Shown: piece after piece, positions 32,859 to 44,075 of the stretch
How positions within the stretch are numbered: position 1 is the first letter of the stretch
Layout of the letters: each line of letters begins with the position of its first letter
Source of the DNA: Centrapalus pauciflorus
Lineage: Eukaryota > Streptophyta > Magnoliopsida > Asterales > Asteraceae
Reading direction: 5' to 3'
Assembly (NCBI GenBank): GCA_020465985.1
Contig: JAANYP010000179.1
Coordinates: forward strand, 23,309 to 87,308
DNA length: 64,000 nucleotides
Program-made: the position numbers and the translations under genes
Notes under the pieces: generated by a model
What the model saw: the letters and a program-made list of their open reading frames with translations, nothing else
What the model was told of the DNA's origin: nothing
The model's database searches: none

Positions 32859-35284
32859 TTAAGAACCACTTGTGCTAGCTACACTAGGTGATGGTTTATG
32901 TTGTTCAGGCTTTCCAACAATAGGTCTAGATTCTGGTTTAGAGGGTGTAGACTTTACCTTTTTATATGGACAGCTACACGCAACATGTCCCCTCATGAAA
33001 TCTAAAGCAAGACATCTTATCAATCGACTTCTTATGAGTGCGCTTTGACTTTGGTGTCTCACTAGTGTCAGGTTCTTTCTTTTCAACTACCATGACTACT
33101 TCCTCTTTCTTATTGTTAACTTCAGGTTTAGCTTCTCCTAGAATTTTGTCACTAGAAGACTGCACAAACTTGACTTTTTTAATCGTAGCGTTATTATTAG
33201 TCACCTTAGTTGATTTATCCTTATCAGATTCAGATACTGTGTCAGCTGCTACCTCTGACTCGACTGGTTTATCAGTTTTATCCTGAGGCTGAGGCACATA
33301 GTTGTTGTTGAAAGGTGGAGGACTCTCTCTATAACCTAAACCTACTGGTTTCTTAGACTGACGCTGAGCATCTAAGATTTTCCATAGATTTAGTGAAGAG
33401 TGCCTAAACTTTTCTAACTTACTATTTACCTCTGCAACTTTAACTCTTGATTCTGCTAGCTCTACCTCCTTAATCGTAAGTTCTTTAGTTGAAGCCTCAA
33501 CATGCTCATATATAAGTTCCATCCTGACACATTGTTCACTTAATTTGTCTTTTAGAACTATAACATCTTGAGCATCTGCTTTTAGCTTATTCCTAAGATC
33601 TTCTTTAATATCTAGGAGACTAGCATTATCTGATTTTAAGGATTCTATTTGAGCAGTGGGATTGTTATGTGTTTCTAGAACTAAGTTGAATCTATCATTG
33701 GAAGTAGTACATAAAACACATAAGTCACGGAATGTAGAAAAGTCTAGTATTACCTTTTGGTGATCCGATTCCACTTTAGCCATCTGTGCGGCAAACTCCA
33801 GAATGGTCTGATTGTCTGACTTCTCCACCAACACAGGACTTGTATCATTCTGTTCTTTGTCCTCTGTTACTTCCTCTGCTCCGTCATCCCCAGTCTCTGT
33901 CACTTCAGTCATGAAGGCTCTAGCGTTCGACTTAGGATGAGAACTTCAATCGTAAGTCCCATCAAACTGTCTGTCTGATGATATGTTTGTTAACAGACCA
34001 GCGATGTTCGCTTGATTACCCGAACTACCAGACTGATAACTTCCCTGAGATTGATTCTGATAGTTTTCAACTTTGGGTCGTTGACATTCTCGTGCAAAAC
34101 GACCTAATCCTTGGCAGTTATAACACTTAACCTTGGATTTGTCGAACCCAAATTTACTGTTGCCTACATTCAGATTTCTGTTTGTTCGTTTCATGAACCT
34201 TTTGACCCGCTGAGTCACCATGGCCAGTCGCCATTGAAGATCCATTTCCTCCAAGTCGTCAGGATCCACCTGATCGTAGTCCTCTTCCCATAATGCAGGA
34301 TCGTTAAATTTTCCTTGTACACAATTTCCATATGTTGCAACAAACGAAGCCAAAAGATTCAGATGAGTTTCGGCTGATTGTGCACTCATAGGAATCTTTG
34401 TGTACTGTTGAGAAGTAGATGCTGAGTGAAGTGGTTTATCTTCCGGTTTAGAATAACCTAAGAATGCCCGACTGCTTGTGTCTTCTACTTCCACTGGGAT
34501 AGACGTTTCACCTGAGAAGAAAGTTGTAGCTGTTTTCAGTTCACTAGCAATAGAGGGTTTTGTCTTTCCAAAATACATCTCTGGATCTTGGACTTGATCA
34601 TATTCCCTCTCCTTCTTAAGTATCTGAAAGTTGTAAGCCCTCAGCGTACCAATAACTCCTTCGAGAGTAAGAGTTTCGAATTTTTCTTCATCATGCTTTA
34701 TAAGCGTTGTGTACATTTCCCACTTCGCAGGTAAAGCATCAAGAAGTTTCTCTATCTTCTCAATCTCACGATACTCGACATCATGATTATCCAACTCTGT
34801 CAGGAAATGGTAGAATCTCGTTATTGTTTCATCCAGTTTTTCGGTTTTCAATGTCTTGAAAATCGCAAACTGATGTTTCAGCATCTCTGTCCTACCTTTA
34901 CGAACCCTCGGATTTCCCTCACACCTCTTCTCGAGAGCATCCCATAGCTCTTTAGAAGTACGGTGATTCCGTAAGGTGTGTAGAATCTTCTGAGGTAGTG
35001 CCATACGAATAATTGAAAATGCTCTGCTCTCGGCCTCATACAGTTTTCTTGTCATCATCCTTAATTTTGTGATATGTCAAGACTCTCTGACGGCCCTCAA
35101 ACTCTTGAGTAGGTGGAATGTAGCCCTCAACGATACAGATCCACATTCGCATGTCATTGAAACGCGCAAAATCAGCAAACCTATCCTTCCACCAGTAGTG
35201 GTCTTCCAACCGCATTAGTTTAGGCGGAGAATTTGTCTTGCCAACCTCGTGGTCCATTTCGATAAACATTTGCAAACTAGTCAT
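32859..35284 (-). pseudogene. Cop-1 gag
   Basis: The start MTSLQMFIEMDHEV at 35284 is the same as in Cop-2 and follows the PBS by about 560 nt. The frame slips at an A-run near 35045 (one extra A), then continues through the gag domain (FSIIRMALPQKILH, RKGRTEMLKHQFAIF) to a CCHC knuckle (CYNCQGLGRFAREC) and GTYD. A TGA replaces Trp near 33930. The coiled-coil part (LKADAQDVIVLKDKL, ELAESRVKVAEVN) ends at the second knuckle, where Cys has become Phe (CFRFHE) and a deletion shifts the frame near 32990. A further frame gives the knuckle tail and Ser/Pro-rich sequence. Gag is therefore broken at three or more places. Confidence 0.9.
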
Positions 35285-35847
35285 CCTTTCTAAACTTTTT
35301 TTATTCGAACTTAGGTAATTTAATTTAAAATTAATTTAAAATAAACCCTTTCGAACTTAGGTAAGTTCGAATTAGTTTAAAATTAAATTCGTTCGAAATT
35401 AAATTCGAAATTGTTTAAGTTCGAAATCAACAAATTGGAAGGTCTGGCAAGTTCGAGATTTCTGAAAACTTCGAGATCTGACAAATTCGAATGCTAGCAA
35501 GTTCGAATCTCAGCCAAGTTAGAATGAAACCCTAAAGCAAGTTCGAGAGGAGCGTATTTTCTGACAAGTTCAAATTTTCTGACAAATTCGAATAAACCCT
35601 AATACCCCCTATGTTCGAGCGCCGCAAGTTCGAGAAACGGCCAAAAGTTTGATTTTTTCAAGTTTTCAGTTTAAACCAAAGTTTTTAGGATTAAAAACTA
35701 TGACTTCGACTAAAATAATGAACTAATGTGAACTTTTCTCCGTTATGTTGCTTGTATAACTCGAAAAACTGATTAAAAATGTGATTTTTCCGTCCAAAAC
35801 GCCAAGAAACCAAGAATGTTGAATATGAACACGAAGAACACCCTTAT
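35285..35847 (-). promoter_or_regulatory. Cop-1 untranslated leader, TTCGAA-rich
   Basis: This is the non-coding leader between PBS and gag start. It carries at least a dozen AAGTTCGAA, ATTCGAA or TTCGAG words between 35340 and 35640, many of them palindromic. The Cop-2 (about 25975-26250) and Cop-4 (about 51670-51960) leaders have the same character. It would be the expected site of packaging and dimer signals; that role is inferred from position only. Confidence 0.55.
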
Positions 35848-35860
35848 GGCTCTGATACCA
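35848..35860 (-). other. Cop-1 primer-binding site (initiator Met tRNA)
   Basis: The minus strand reads TGGTATCAGAGCC two bases inside the 5' LTR edge. Confidence 0.93.
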
Positions 35861-35862
35861 CT

Positions 35863-36451
35863 TGTAAGGTCACCTACCTACGGATCTTATCTTGACGCGA
35901 CGCCGTCCAACGAGTGCAGAATCCTCGTTAGCTTTTTCACGGAATGATCACACACATGAAACACGGAGACACACACGATGATAGACGCAAACCCGAACGC
36001 CCCTACACGTGATTCTCTCCAAGAACACACCTAAACGTCTCTGTAAGTTCGTAATCACCCTTGTGCGATTCTGCAAAAGTTGTTAATCAAAACTGATTAA
36101 ACCTTAATTATAAGCATCAGGTTCGAACTTGCCTTGGACAAGTTCAAGAAGGCCCAAGCCCACGAACTTGTCCACCATAAGTTCGAATCAGGCCTTTGAA
36201 CTTATTCTAGAACATGTCTTTGAACTTGTTCTAGAACTTATGTTTGAACTTACCTTTGAACTTACGTTTGAACTTATTGTAAAACATCAATTACAATCAA
36301 GTTCAAACATATAAACAATCAATATCAAACATATATCAAACATATAACAAACATATATCAAACATGTATTAATATGCAATTACGAACAATTTGACTATTA
36401 CAAAATATCATCTATACTTAGACTGCTATCGTCACACAGGATGCACTAACA
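35863..36451 (-). repeat. Cop-1 5' LTR
   Basis: Plus-strand edges are TGTAAGGTCACC and GCACTAACA; 589 bp, equal to the 3' LTR. TATA-like TAATTATA lies near 36112 and the GAACTT repeat array at about 36170-36285. The flank AACCT repeats the base string before 16551. Confidence 0.95.
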
Positions 36452-37580
36452 AACCTGTTAATCCATTTGATGCTGAACATTTTGAGAAAAAGTTTTCAAA
36501 AGGGAAGCAACCTGCTTTCGACAAGGGTAAGTCTCATGTTGGAAGCAAATCTGCTGTGATTTCAAATAAGTTTTTCAATCATAGTGGAAAGCTGGTTATA
36601 AATGAAAGAAAATCTTTTGAGAAACCTAGAAGTAATGATCATGTTGATAGACAACAGTCATCACATCTTAGTAATGGAAAAGACAAAGCCATTGCTCAAT
36701 CTGAGAAAATAGGGAATAAGTTTTCCAAACCTGTGGAAGGACAAAAGCCAATCAAATTACCTGTGTTTGATCTCAGTCCTCCCAAAAAGAGGAAAGAGGA
36801 CATAGGCAAAGCTGTTGCTATTGTATTTTCTACTCAAACTGTTGGTTCTTCCAAGAATAGTGATAAGTTTGCTAAACCTTTTGAGAAGTCCAACAAAGAT
36901 ATCCCAGAATGTGTTTCTGGGGGTACTTCTTCCAAAAGTCTAAAAATAGAAAGTTCTACAAATGTGGGAAGAAGACTCATATGGCCAAAGACTGTCCTAA
37001 AACTGAGGACGTAAGGCCTACTGACATTGCTAGTTCCAACATTGCAAAACCCAGCAGTGTTTGAAGTAACATGGTCACTGAGGAGAGTATCCAAGCTGAT
37101 ACAATCCAATTTGGAAATATTAGTGTAGATCTTAGTGGTCCATCAACAATTGTTTATGAAGTAGGAGAACCATCCTTATGATGATTTCCCCTAAAAGTAA
37201 TATTTTCCCATGACACTCTGCAGGTTAAACAACCAAGCCAGGTTTGGTACTTCGACAGCGGCTGCTCAGGCCATATGACAGGTTGAAAAGATTTGCTGAG
37301 TGATCTTAGGCCTGAAAAAAGCCCAAAGGTCACCTTTGGTGACAATGTTCAGGGATCCACAGAAGGATACGGAACCCTTCAAGCCGGTGCTGCAATATTC
37401 AAAAGAGTAGCCAATGTGTCTGGGCTAAAATATAATCTTGTTAGCAATAGCCAACTCTGTGATGTTGGCTACAATGTTAACTTTGATGATACATACTGGA
37501 TCCCCAAGGCAAAGTTGTGTTGTGTGCACAAAGGAAGAAAGGTGTATATGTTGTGGATATGAAATCTGCTGATCCAACAA
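36452..37580 (+). pseudogene. Copia gag tail and protease fragment P2, part 2
   Basis: This continues the frame interrupted at 16550. It starts PVNPFDAEHFEKKF and runs as a Lys/Ser-rich gag tail to about 36930. There the frame slips into a CCHC-like sequence (KCGKKTHMAKDC, one knuckle with a short spacing). After several stops, the protease is marked by WYFDSGCSGHMTG near 37250, with a stop directly after, then VTFGDN, GLKYNLVSNSQLCDVGYN and a stop near 37560. It is cut at 37580 by the Cop-3 LTR. This is a different copia lineage from the Cop family and may be closer to Sirevirus-type elements such as SirA, but that link is not proven. Confidence 0.8.
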
Positions 37581-38130
37581 TGTAAGGTCACCTATGTCAC
37601 AAATCTAATCTTGACGCGATGCCGTCCAACGAGTGCGGAATCCTCGTTAGTGGCTTAACGGATTGATCACCCAAGGAAACCAGAGATGAACATTATGACA
37701 GCCGATACAACGAACGACTTGACACCGTGTATTTCTCCGAAAGACTCTTTAAAATCACTCAAGCTCGTACGTGCACGAAAACAAGCTCTGATGACGAATT
37801 TCTCCAAAAATTCCCTAATTAAAACGGATTAACACATAGTTATAGAGATTATGTTCGAACTTAATAGACTAAGTTCGTTTAGGCCCAAGCCCACGAACTT
37901 GTCCAATACCCTACGAACTTAGCTTCACTAAGTTCGTCTGGGTATGGATAAGTTCAAACCCTAGCCTTTGAACTTATTCTAGAACTTATCTTTGAACTTA
38001 TCATGCAAATGTAAACATCATACACAATCATGATCAAACATATGTGACTTGTATTAACAAAGCCTGATCTATTACAAATGATTATCTATTACATACCTAG
38101 ACTACTATCGTCACACAAGGTGTACCAATA
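37581..38130 (-). repeat. Cop-3 3' LTR
   Basis: It runs TGTAAGGTCACC to GGTGTACCAATA. It resembles the Cop-5 LTR (53611) in length and in the GAACTT array, which is shorter than in Cop-1. It abuts the P2 protease fragment on the left. Confidence 0.92.
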
Positions 38131-38146
38131 GACTCCCCCTTGACGA
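38131..38146 (-). other. Cop-3 polypurine tract
   Basis: The minus strand reads CGTCAAGGGGGAGTC at the LTR edge, unchanged from Cop-1. Confidence 0.88.
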
Positions 38147-38167
38147 TAGCTTCTAGAAAGATATTCA

Positions 38168-40136
38168 CTAATCTATAGAACTAGGCTTATTCAAAATACT
38201 GCCTGCATACAGACCTTTCTTTACACAAAGTTTGACAATCTTCTGAAACTTCCTTCCTTTAGATCTCCATCCTTCATGATAGAAAATTGGTTGATCATGA
38301 AGCTTCTTCAGATCACTCTTGGAAAGATTGACAAGATGCAAAGGATCATATACTTTCAAAATTATCCTTTCATCTTGATCTTCCATAACTGCCTCGACTG
38401 TCTCATTATCAACATACCACCAGTTCATATTATTCAAAACATTCCGTGGCATTGGTTTTAAAGGAACCCTCTTTAGACATCGAACATGTTTGTAGAACAT
38501 CTTCATCCGTGGCTTCCCGGTCAATGGATCTATTCTCGATTCATCTAACTCTTTCCTGACCGTGGCTTAATTCTATTGAACCTTCCAGACCGACCTTCTT
38601 TTCTGATTATTCTTGCTACCACTTCAGCATACTGGTCGTCTCCTAGGTTGATCAAATTTTTCCATGTCAGTTCCTTCACTTCACATTTAGGCAATGTATT
38701 GAACACTTTAAGTTTTCTCTTTAGATACTGAGCCCATCTCTTCTTTTAAGCACAAAAAGCTGCAATTCCCTGTCAATGACCCAGCTAAGAATGCCTCCAG
38801 ATAGTTTTCCTGGGCTTGGCAATCTTATTTTTTTCTTTTATAGCTAATTCAGTCTTCTTCTCCTCTTTCTTGAACAACAAATTCCACTTTTCTTCTTTGG
38901 CTTGCTCCTTATCTGTATCTTGTGTTACATCATCATCCGATTCGTCATTAATCGTAGACTTCAACATGTCTAGATCTATCGGATTCTGGTCAGAATTAAA
39001 TATTGTTCTGTGACTGGTTGTCCCTGAATGATAATCTCATCAGCTTCATCTTCTTCATCGACTAAGACTTCATCATCGGACTTCCATTTTGGAACATTTG
39101 TTGGAAGGAACTCCCCTTCCTCAAGATCTTCTAGATGATCTTCGAAGTCAAACATTACATCGTCGTCATCATCTATTCCGGCTAAGGCTCCAATCATTTC
39201 TTGCTCAACGAGCTCTAACGTTTCGGGAGCATTACCTTTTTCTTTATCTCCACCTGATCCCGATGATCCAGGCTCCCCCTGAAGTTCGGCTTGCTGTGCA
39301 GTATTATGTGGAAGATCTGCTAGCTCACTGGTTTTCTTTTGAGTGTTTCACTTACCTCCTTCATCATCTCCATCTCCATCTCTACCTTTACCCCTCAATT
39401 CATCGCCCTGAAAACTACTCTCCCCCTGAGCTTGTAGATCTTTTAAAATTTGCTGCACTAGGGTCTGAAGAGTTACCATATGAGAGTGCTGGGCGATTAT
39501 TGTTTCTTGTTGGGTAGACACTATTTGCTGAAGTTGAACATTTTGCAGCTCCAATCTCGAATTGTGTTGTTGTAGTTCATTGAAAGCTTGCAAAAGCTGA
39601 AAGATTTGGACTGTCTGGAAATCTACGTTGCCTTTCAATTCTGAGAATCTTTGGTTGGTAGAATATGGAACGGATGGTGATGGAGTGGTGGTTGATGTGA
39701 ATGGAGCGGTGGGTGAGGCAGATGGAATTGCAGTTGAGGTAGAGGGAGCTTCTTGAATTATTCTTTGACGCTTAGCTCTTTGTTGAGTAGTAATCAACGC
39801 TTCCTCTTTCAAAACAAAATCTGCATCTCCTTCGTCTTCATCTCTGAGAGCAGGACGTGTTAATTTACGTCTGCTCATAACAAGCCTAGACCCATGTCTT
39901 GCAAAAGTGGTGTTAGGATTAGCGGTTTCCCTTACCTCTTCTTCTGAACTAGAGTCTGAATCTGATTTGGAAGTTGTCTCTACATCACCTTCTGCCGCTT
40001 CTTGACTCTCTGTTCCTTTAGTTGCAGCTACAGGAGGCTGATAATCATTAATGTTTTTGAAAATATCATCCATATCAGCCTGCTGCTCCAAAATATCAAT
40101 AACCAGCTGCTCCGCTATATTTTCTTGAGCTGCTGC
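38168..40136 (-). pseudogene. Cop-3 extra ORF (N-terminus missing)
   Basis: From the junction at 40136 the frame reads ENIAEQLVIDILEQQADMDD, then an acidic Ser-rich part (SKSDSDSSSEEEV), a basic patch (RRKLTRPALRDED, QQRAKRQRI), a Ser/Thr/Pro linker and the coiled coil (KGNVDFQTVQIFQLL...). It goes on to the acidic DDDDVMFDFEDHLEDLEEGEF segment, the basic FDRELQLF-type region (here degraded) and the C-terminal domain (KVYDPLHLVNLSKSDLKKLH, GWRSKGRKFQKIVK). The stop at 38168 is just before the polypurine tract. Frameshifts lie near 39350, 38975, 38740 and 38560. The N-terminal globular domain is absent. Confidence 0.85.
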
Positions 40137-40423
40137 CCCAAGCCCACGAACTTGTCCACTACAAGTTCGAACCTAGCCTTTGAACTTATTCTTGAACTTC
40201 TCTTTGAACTTGTTGTAGAACTTATTCTTGAACTTATGTTTGAACTTACCTTTGAACTTATGTTTGAACTTATCTTTGAACTTAAGTAAACCTCAATCAC
40301 AAACAAGATCAAACATATATAACTAAAATCAAACGTATGTATTAACTTGCAACTACAAAGTCTGAACTATTACAAAAGACTATCTACACTTAGACTGCTA
40401 TCGTCACACAAGATGCACTAACA
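40137..40423 (-). repeat. Cop-4 3' LTR, truncated
   Basis: The last 287 bp (plus-strand right half) of the LTR are present from AAGCCCACGAACTTGTCC to GCACTAACA, including the GAACTT array. The other ~300 bp, with the TATA-like box and transcribed half, are missing at the junction with Cop-3. The adjoining polypurine tract (40424-40438) has lost its C run on this strand (ACTCACCCTTG). Confidence 0.9.
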
Positions 40424-40459
40424 GACTCACCCTTGACGATAGCTTCTAACTAGATATTC

Positions 40460-43438
40460 AATTAATCTATAGTACTAGGCTTATTTAAACTGCTACCAGC
40501 ATACAAACCCTACTCTACACAAATCTTAACAACCTTCTGGTACTTCCTGCCTTCAGATCTCCAACCTTCGTGAAAGTAGATTAGTTGCACATGAAGCTTC
40601 TGCAAGTCGCCCTGAGATAGGTTTACAAGATGTAGAGGGTCATATACTTTCAAAATGACTCTGCCGTCATGATCTTCCATCACTGCCTCTGCTGTTTCGT
40701 TGTCAACGAACCACCACTTCATCTTTGCAAGAACGTCCTGTGGCATTGTCTTCAACAGAACCTTCTTTAAGCATCGAACTGGTTTATAGAATATCTTCAT
40801 CCAAGGTTTTCCAGTCAATGGATCCATTCTTGATTCATCCATTACTCTCTTTCCTTCCCTCGGCTTTATCCTCTCAAACCTTCCAGATCGACCTTCTTTT
40901 CTTATAATTTTCGCTATCACTTCAGCGTATTGGTCGTCTCCTAGGTTTATCAAATTCGTCCACGCCAGTTCTTTGACTTCACATTTCGGCAGTGTATTGA
41001 GACTTTTAGCTTTCTCTTCAAATACTGCAACCCGTCTCTTCTCTTAAGCACAAAAAGTTGCAACTCTCTATCGAAGAACCAACTGAGAATGCCTCTAGAC
41101 AGTTTTCCTGGACTTGGCAATCTCATTCTCTCTTTCACAGCTAATTCAGACTTCTTTTCTTCTTTTCTGAACCAGAGCTGCCTCTTCTCTTTATTCATTA
41201 GTTCCTTATGCTTTTCTTGAGTAGCGTCATCATCCGATTCATCAGTTATCCTTGACTTTAGAACGTCTAAGTCTATCAGATTCTGGTCTGTGTTTATGTA
41301 TTGTTCAGTGACGGTTTGACCTTGAATGACAAACTCGTCAGCTTCGTCTTCTTCGTCTGCAAGAACTTCATCGTTTGGGCTCCAATCATGAATATTCTAT
41401 GGGATAAACTCTCCTTCCTCGAGTTCTTCCAACTAATCTTCAAAATCAAAGTTTATCTCATCGTCATCGTCTATATAGGCCAAGGCTCCAATTATTTCTT
41501 GATCAAATGACTCTGACGCCTCTGGAGCCTTGCCTTTATCCTGACTTTCTCCTCCTCCTGTACCCGATGACCCAGGCTCCCCCTGAATATTAGCTTGCTG
41601 AGCAGTCTGTTGAGAAAGATTTGCTAGCTCACTATCAGTCTGCATGCCGGGATCACCTTCTTCATCATCATCTCTTCTTATTCCCCTTAACTCATCTCCT
41701 CGACAACTACTCTCCCCCTGAGCTTGTAGATCTTTCACAATTTGGTCCACCGGGGTCTGCAGAGTCAGGATTTGAGACTGTTGAGTGCCTACAGTCGTTT
41801 GTAGCTTCGCATTCTCTAGTTCCAGCCTTGAGTTGTGTTGCTGCAATTCATTGACGGCTTGGGAAAGCTGGAAGATTTGGACTGTCTAGAAGTCTGGTTT
41901 GCTCTTCAGTTCCGTGAACCGCTGATTTTCAATGAATGGAGTGGAAATAGATGAAATGGAGGCGGATATGGAAGGAGCAGCGGATGCAGATGGAGCGGCA
42001 ATTGCTGCAGATGGTATCGTAGCTGAAGTGGACGGAGATCCCTGGCTAAAGCGTTGTCCTTTTGCCATTTGATGTGTGGCAATTGTTGCTTCTTCTTCTA
42101 TCAAAAATCTGCGTCTCCTTCTTCTTCATCTCGGAGAGCAGGGCGTGTCATCTTTGTTCTGCGAACAATAACCCTTGATCCGTATCTCCAAATAGTAACA
42201 GTCGGATCGTCAGCTTTTGTCTCTTCTGAGCTTGATTCAGATTCAGATTCAGAGGCGGTCTCTACTTGACCTTCAACCTCTTCTCGAGCCTCTGCTCCTC
42301 CTTCTTCATGGCCTTCTGTGCCTTCAGTTTCGGCAACGAGAGGTTGATACTCATCAATTTCTCGAAATATATCCTCCATGCCAGTTCGGGTTTCCAAAAT
42401 TTCATGAACCAATTGTTCAGCTACACTCTCTGCAACAGCGGCTCCTTGTTCCCAAATTTCCTCCAGCATCTATTCCCTCTGATCAGGCTGGGCAGCTGAT
42501 ATTGACGGCCCTCCTGCCTCTGTATTGGAACAGGAACGGGGAATGGATCGAGCAACCGGAGTTCGCCTGGCCGGTGCTTGGGGCTGTTGGGGTTGCTTCT
42601 GCTGAAGTTGTTGCTGGGGTGCTTCACCAATCTAGTCATCCCTTTGGGAGTAACAAAATCTGGATCAATAACGGCATCGAAAAGAGGAGCCACCTGTGGC
42701 CTGACTTGCTCAGCCCTTCGAGCATTATGGGACTGGAAGTCGGCAAATATTCGCTTATCTATTATAGCAACGCTAGTTTGCTCAGACAGCGGTGGCAGAT
42801 CTGGCAAGATGTGACGAATAATCATCATTATGAAGCGAGGATACATTAGAAATCTTTCTTTGGCGGGGGCAGTAATCTGATGAACAAACTCCCCAAAGAA
42901 CATTTCTGAGAAGCTGAATGCTTTATTGTAGACCAGAGCAATCAATGCTGACTGCAGCTTTGACACCATCATGTTGAATCCTACTTTCTTTGGTGGAAAG
43001 CACACCATCATTACGTGGACCAAATACCTCCACTAGCCAATGAGGCTGCTCTTCACGTAGGACGCCTTGGTAATGTCCTGAGCATAACCCATTCGTAGAA
43101 AGGCAGCTTGCCTTATGGGCATCGGAAAGTCGATCGATCCGGCTACCTGGTCTTCTGTTCCCAACTGTAAAATTTGTCGCAAAAGTTCCGCAGAAAAGAC
43201 TATCGGTCGTCCTCCTACTCTTGTACGCAAAACGATAGGGGTGACGGTACAGTCCACTTGTAAATACTGCCAAAACTGTCTCACATAGGTGAATAACCGG
43301 CAGATTATGCGTTAGCGCATAGGAGACTCTTGATTGCGACAAAAATTCGATCATTTGACGTTATGGCTGAGCCTCCGGCAACTAGAGATCAACGGCCATA
43401 AGCATATTATGCTTATTGTAAAAAGCTCTATTACCCAT
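40460..43438 (-). pseudogene. Cop-4 extra ORF (aORF)
   Basis: The start ATG at 43438 follows the conserved acceptor TATGCAG-AT. Order: MGNRAF-like start and AVDLQLPEAQP; N-terminal domain (VRQFWQYLQVDC, TRVGGRPIVFSAELLRQILQ, RMGYAQDITKASYVKSSLIG, MFFGEFVHQITAP, RFLMYPRFIMMIIRH, VAPLFDAVIDPDFV). Then come a linker, an acidic Ser-rich region (ASESESESSSEE), a coiled coil (HNSRLELENAKLQ), the DDDDEINFDFED acidic segment, SELAVKERMRLPSPGK, FFDRELQLFVLKRR and the C-terminal domain (KIFYKPVRCLKK, KVYDPLHLVNLSQGDL, FHEGWRSEGRKYQKV). Frame breaks lie near 43280, 43025, 42640, 42470, 42100, 41880, 41400 and 40950. About 990 codons if unbroken. Function unknown; no membrane segment seen. Confidence 0.85.
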
Positions 43439-43440
43439 AT

Positions 43441-43889
43441 CTGCATACAAATGACGATAAAAAAATTAGAAATGAATTTAAAATTAAATTTGTGTCATTC
43501 GAACTTGATTAAGTTCGAAGTTTAACACATTCGAACTTACACAAATTCAAGATTTGAAAACATTCAAACTTAATTAAGTTCGAGACAACCATTCGAACAT
43601 GACTGACTTCGAACTTATAGATATTCAACAAGTTCGAACTTTCTGACAAGTTCGAACATGAAGAACAAGTTCGAAGTCGGTTACTTTCAACCTCAAAATC
43701 ATGATTTTAACCCTATTTGACTTAATTAACAGTGTAAACTAGTCCTATTAGTATCTAATCAAAGTTATGTATCATTAATTTTAAGTTTTTGCTTTTAAAA
43801 CTTGTGATTTGAAGTCACCTAGTTTTAAATGACATAAAACTCAAATATGCTCGATTTTAACCACAAAAACATCCTAATCTTACACTTAC
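43441..43889 (-). other. Predicted 5'-UTR intron of the Cop-4 extra ORF
   Basis: Donor ACTAA-GTAAGTGTAAG (GT at 43889-43888) and acceptor TTTGTATGCAG (43441-43443); 449 nt, AT-rich with TTCGAA words. The same donor motif is in Cop-5 and the same acceptor in Cop-1 and Cop-5. Confidence 0.55.
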
Positions 43890-44067
43890 TTAGTTCTTGA
43901 TAGTTCAATACACCTAAGTATGTATGTAGATTCGAGAAATAGTAGCAAAACTTCGAGGAACAGAAACAAATTCGAAACCGATAAGTTCGAAGGTAAGTTC
44001 GTAATCGCTCTGACAAGTTCGAAGGAAGAGTTCGAGCGTAGATGACTTAAATGAGACACTGTTGACC

Positions 44068-44075
44068 TACTTATA
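44068..44075 (-). promoter_or_regulatory. Candidate internal promoter of Cop-4 extra ORF
   Basis: The minus strand reads TTGATATAAGTAGGTCAACAG, with TATAAGTA in place of the TATAAATA of Cop-1 and Cop-5. Spacing to the donor is 179 nt. Confidence 0.45.

Larger units (their letters stand above)
16551..36451 (-). mobile_element. Ty1/copia LTR retrotransposon Cop-1 with extra ORF, split by Cop-2
   Basis: The element has 589-bp LTRs at 16551-17139 and 35863-36451, PBS at 35848-35860, polypurine tract at 17140-17154 and the 5-bp target duplication AACCT (16546-16550 and 36452-36456). Without the nested Cop-2 it would be about 13 kb, long for a copia element because a ~2 kb spacer and a ~3 kb extra ORF lie between RNase H and the 3' LTR. 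Domain order on the minus strand is gag, protease, integrase, RT, RNase H, aORF; integrase before RT defines copia. Several stops and frameshifts make it non-functional. The matched TSD shows it entered P2 as one event. Confidence 0.95.
37581..40136 (-). mobile_element. Cop-3: 3' end of a Cop element, truncated by deletion
   Basis: It contains a 550-bp 3' LTR (37581-38130), polypurine tract (38131-38146) and the C-terminal two thirds of the aORF. At about 40136 the aORF stops in mid-codon and LTR sequence of another element begins. The missing gag, pol and 5' LTR were probably removed by one deletion between two neighbouring Cop elements. The left flank AACAA has no partner at 52782 (AACGG), which supports two elements rather than one. 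Confidence 0.85.

Noticed and set aside
42217..42849. 210-codon plus-strand frame
   Set aside because: Antisense shadow of the Cop-4 extra ORF.
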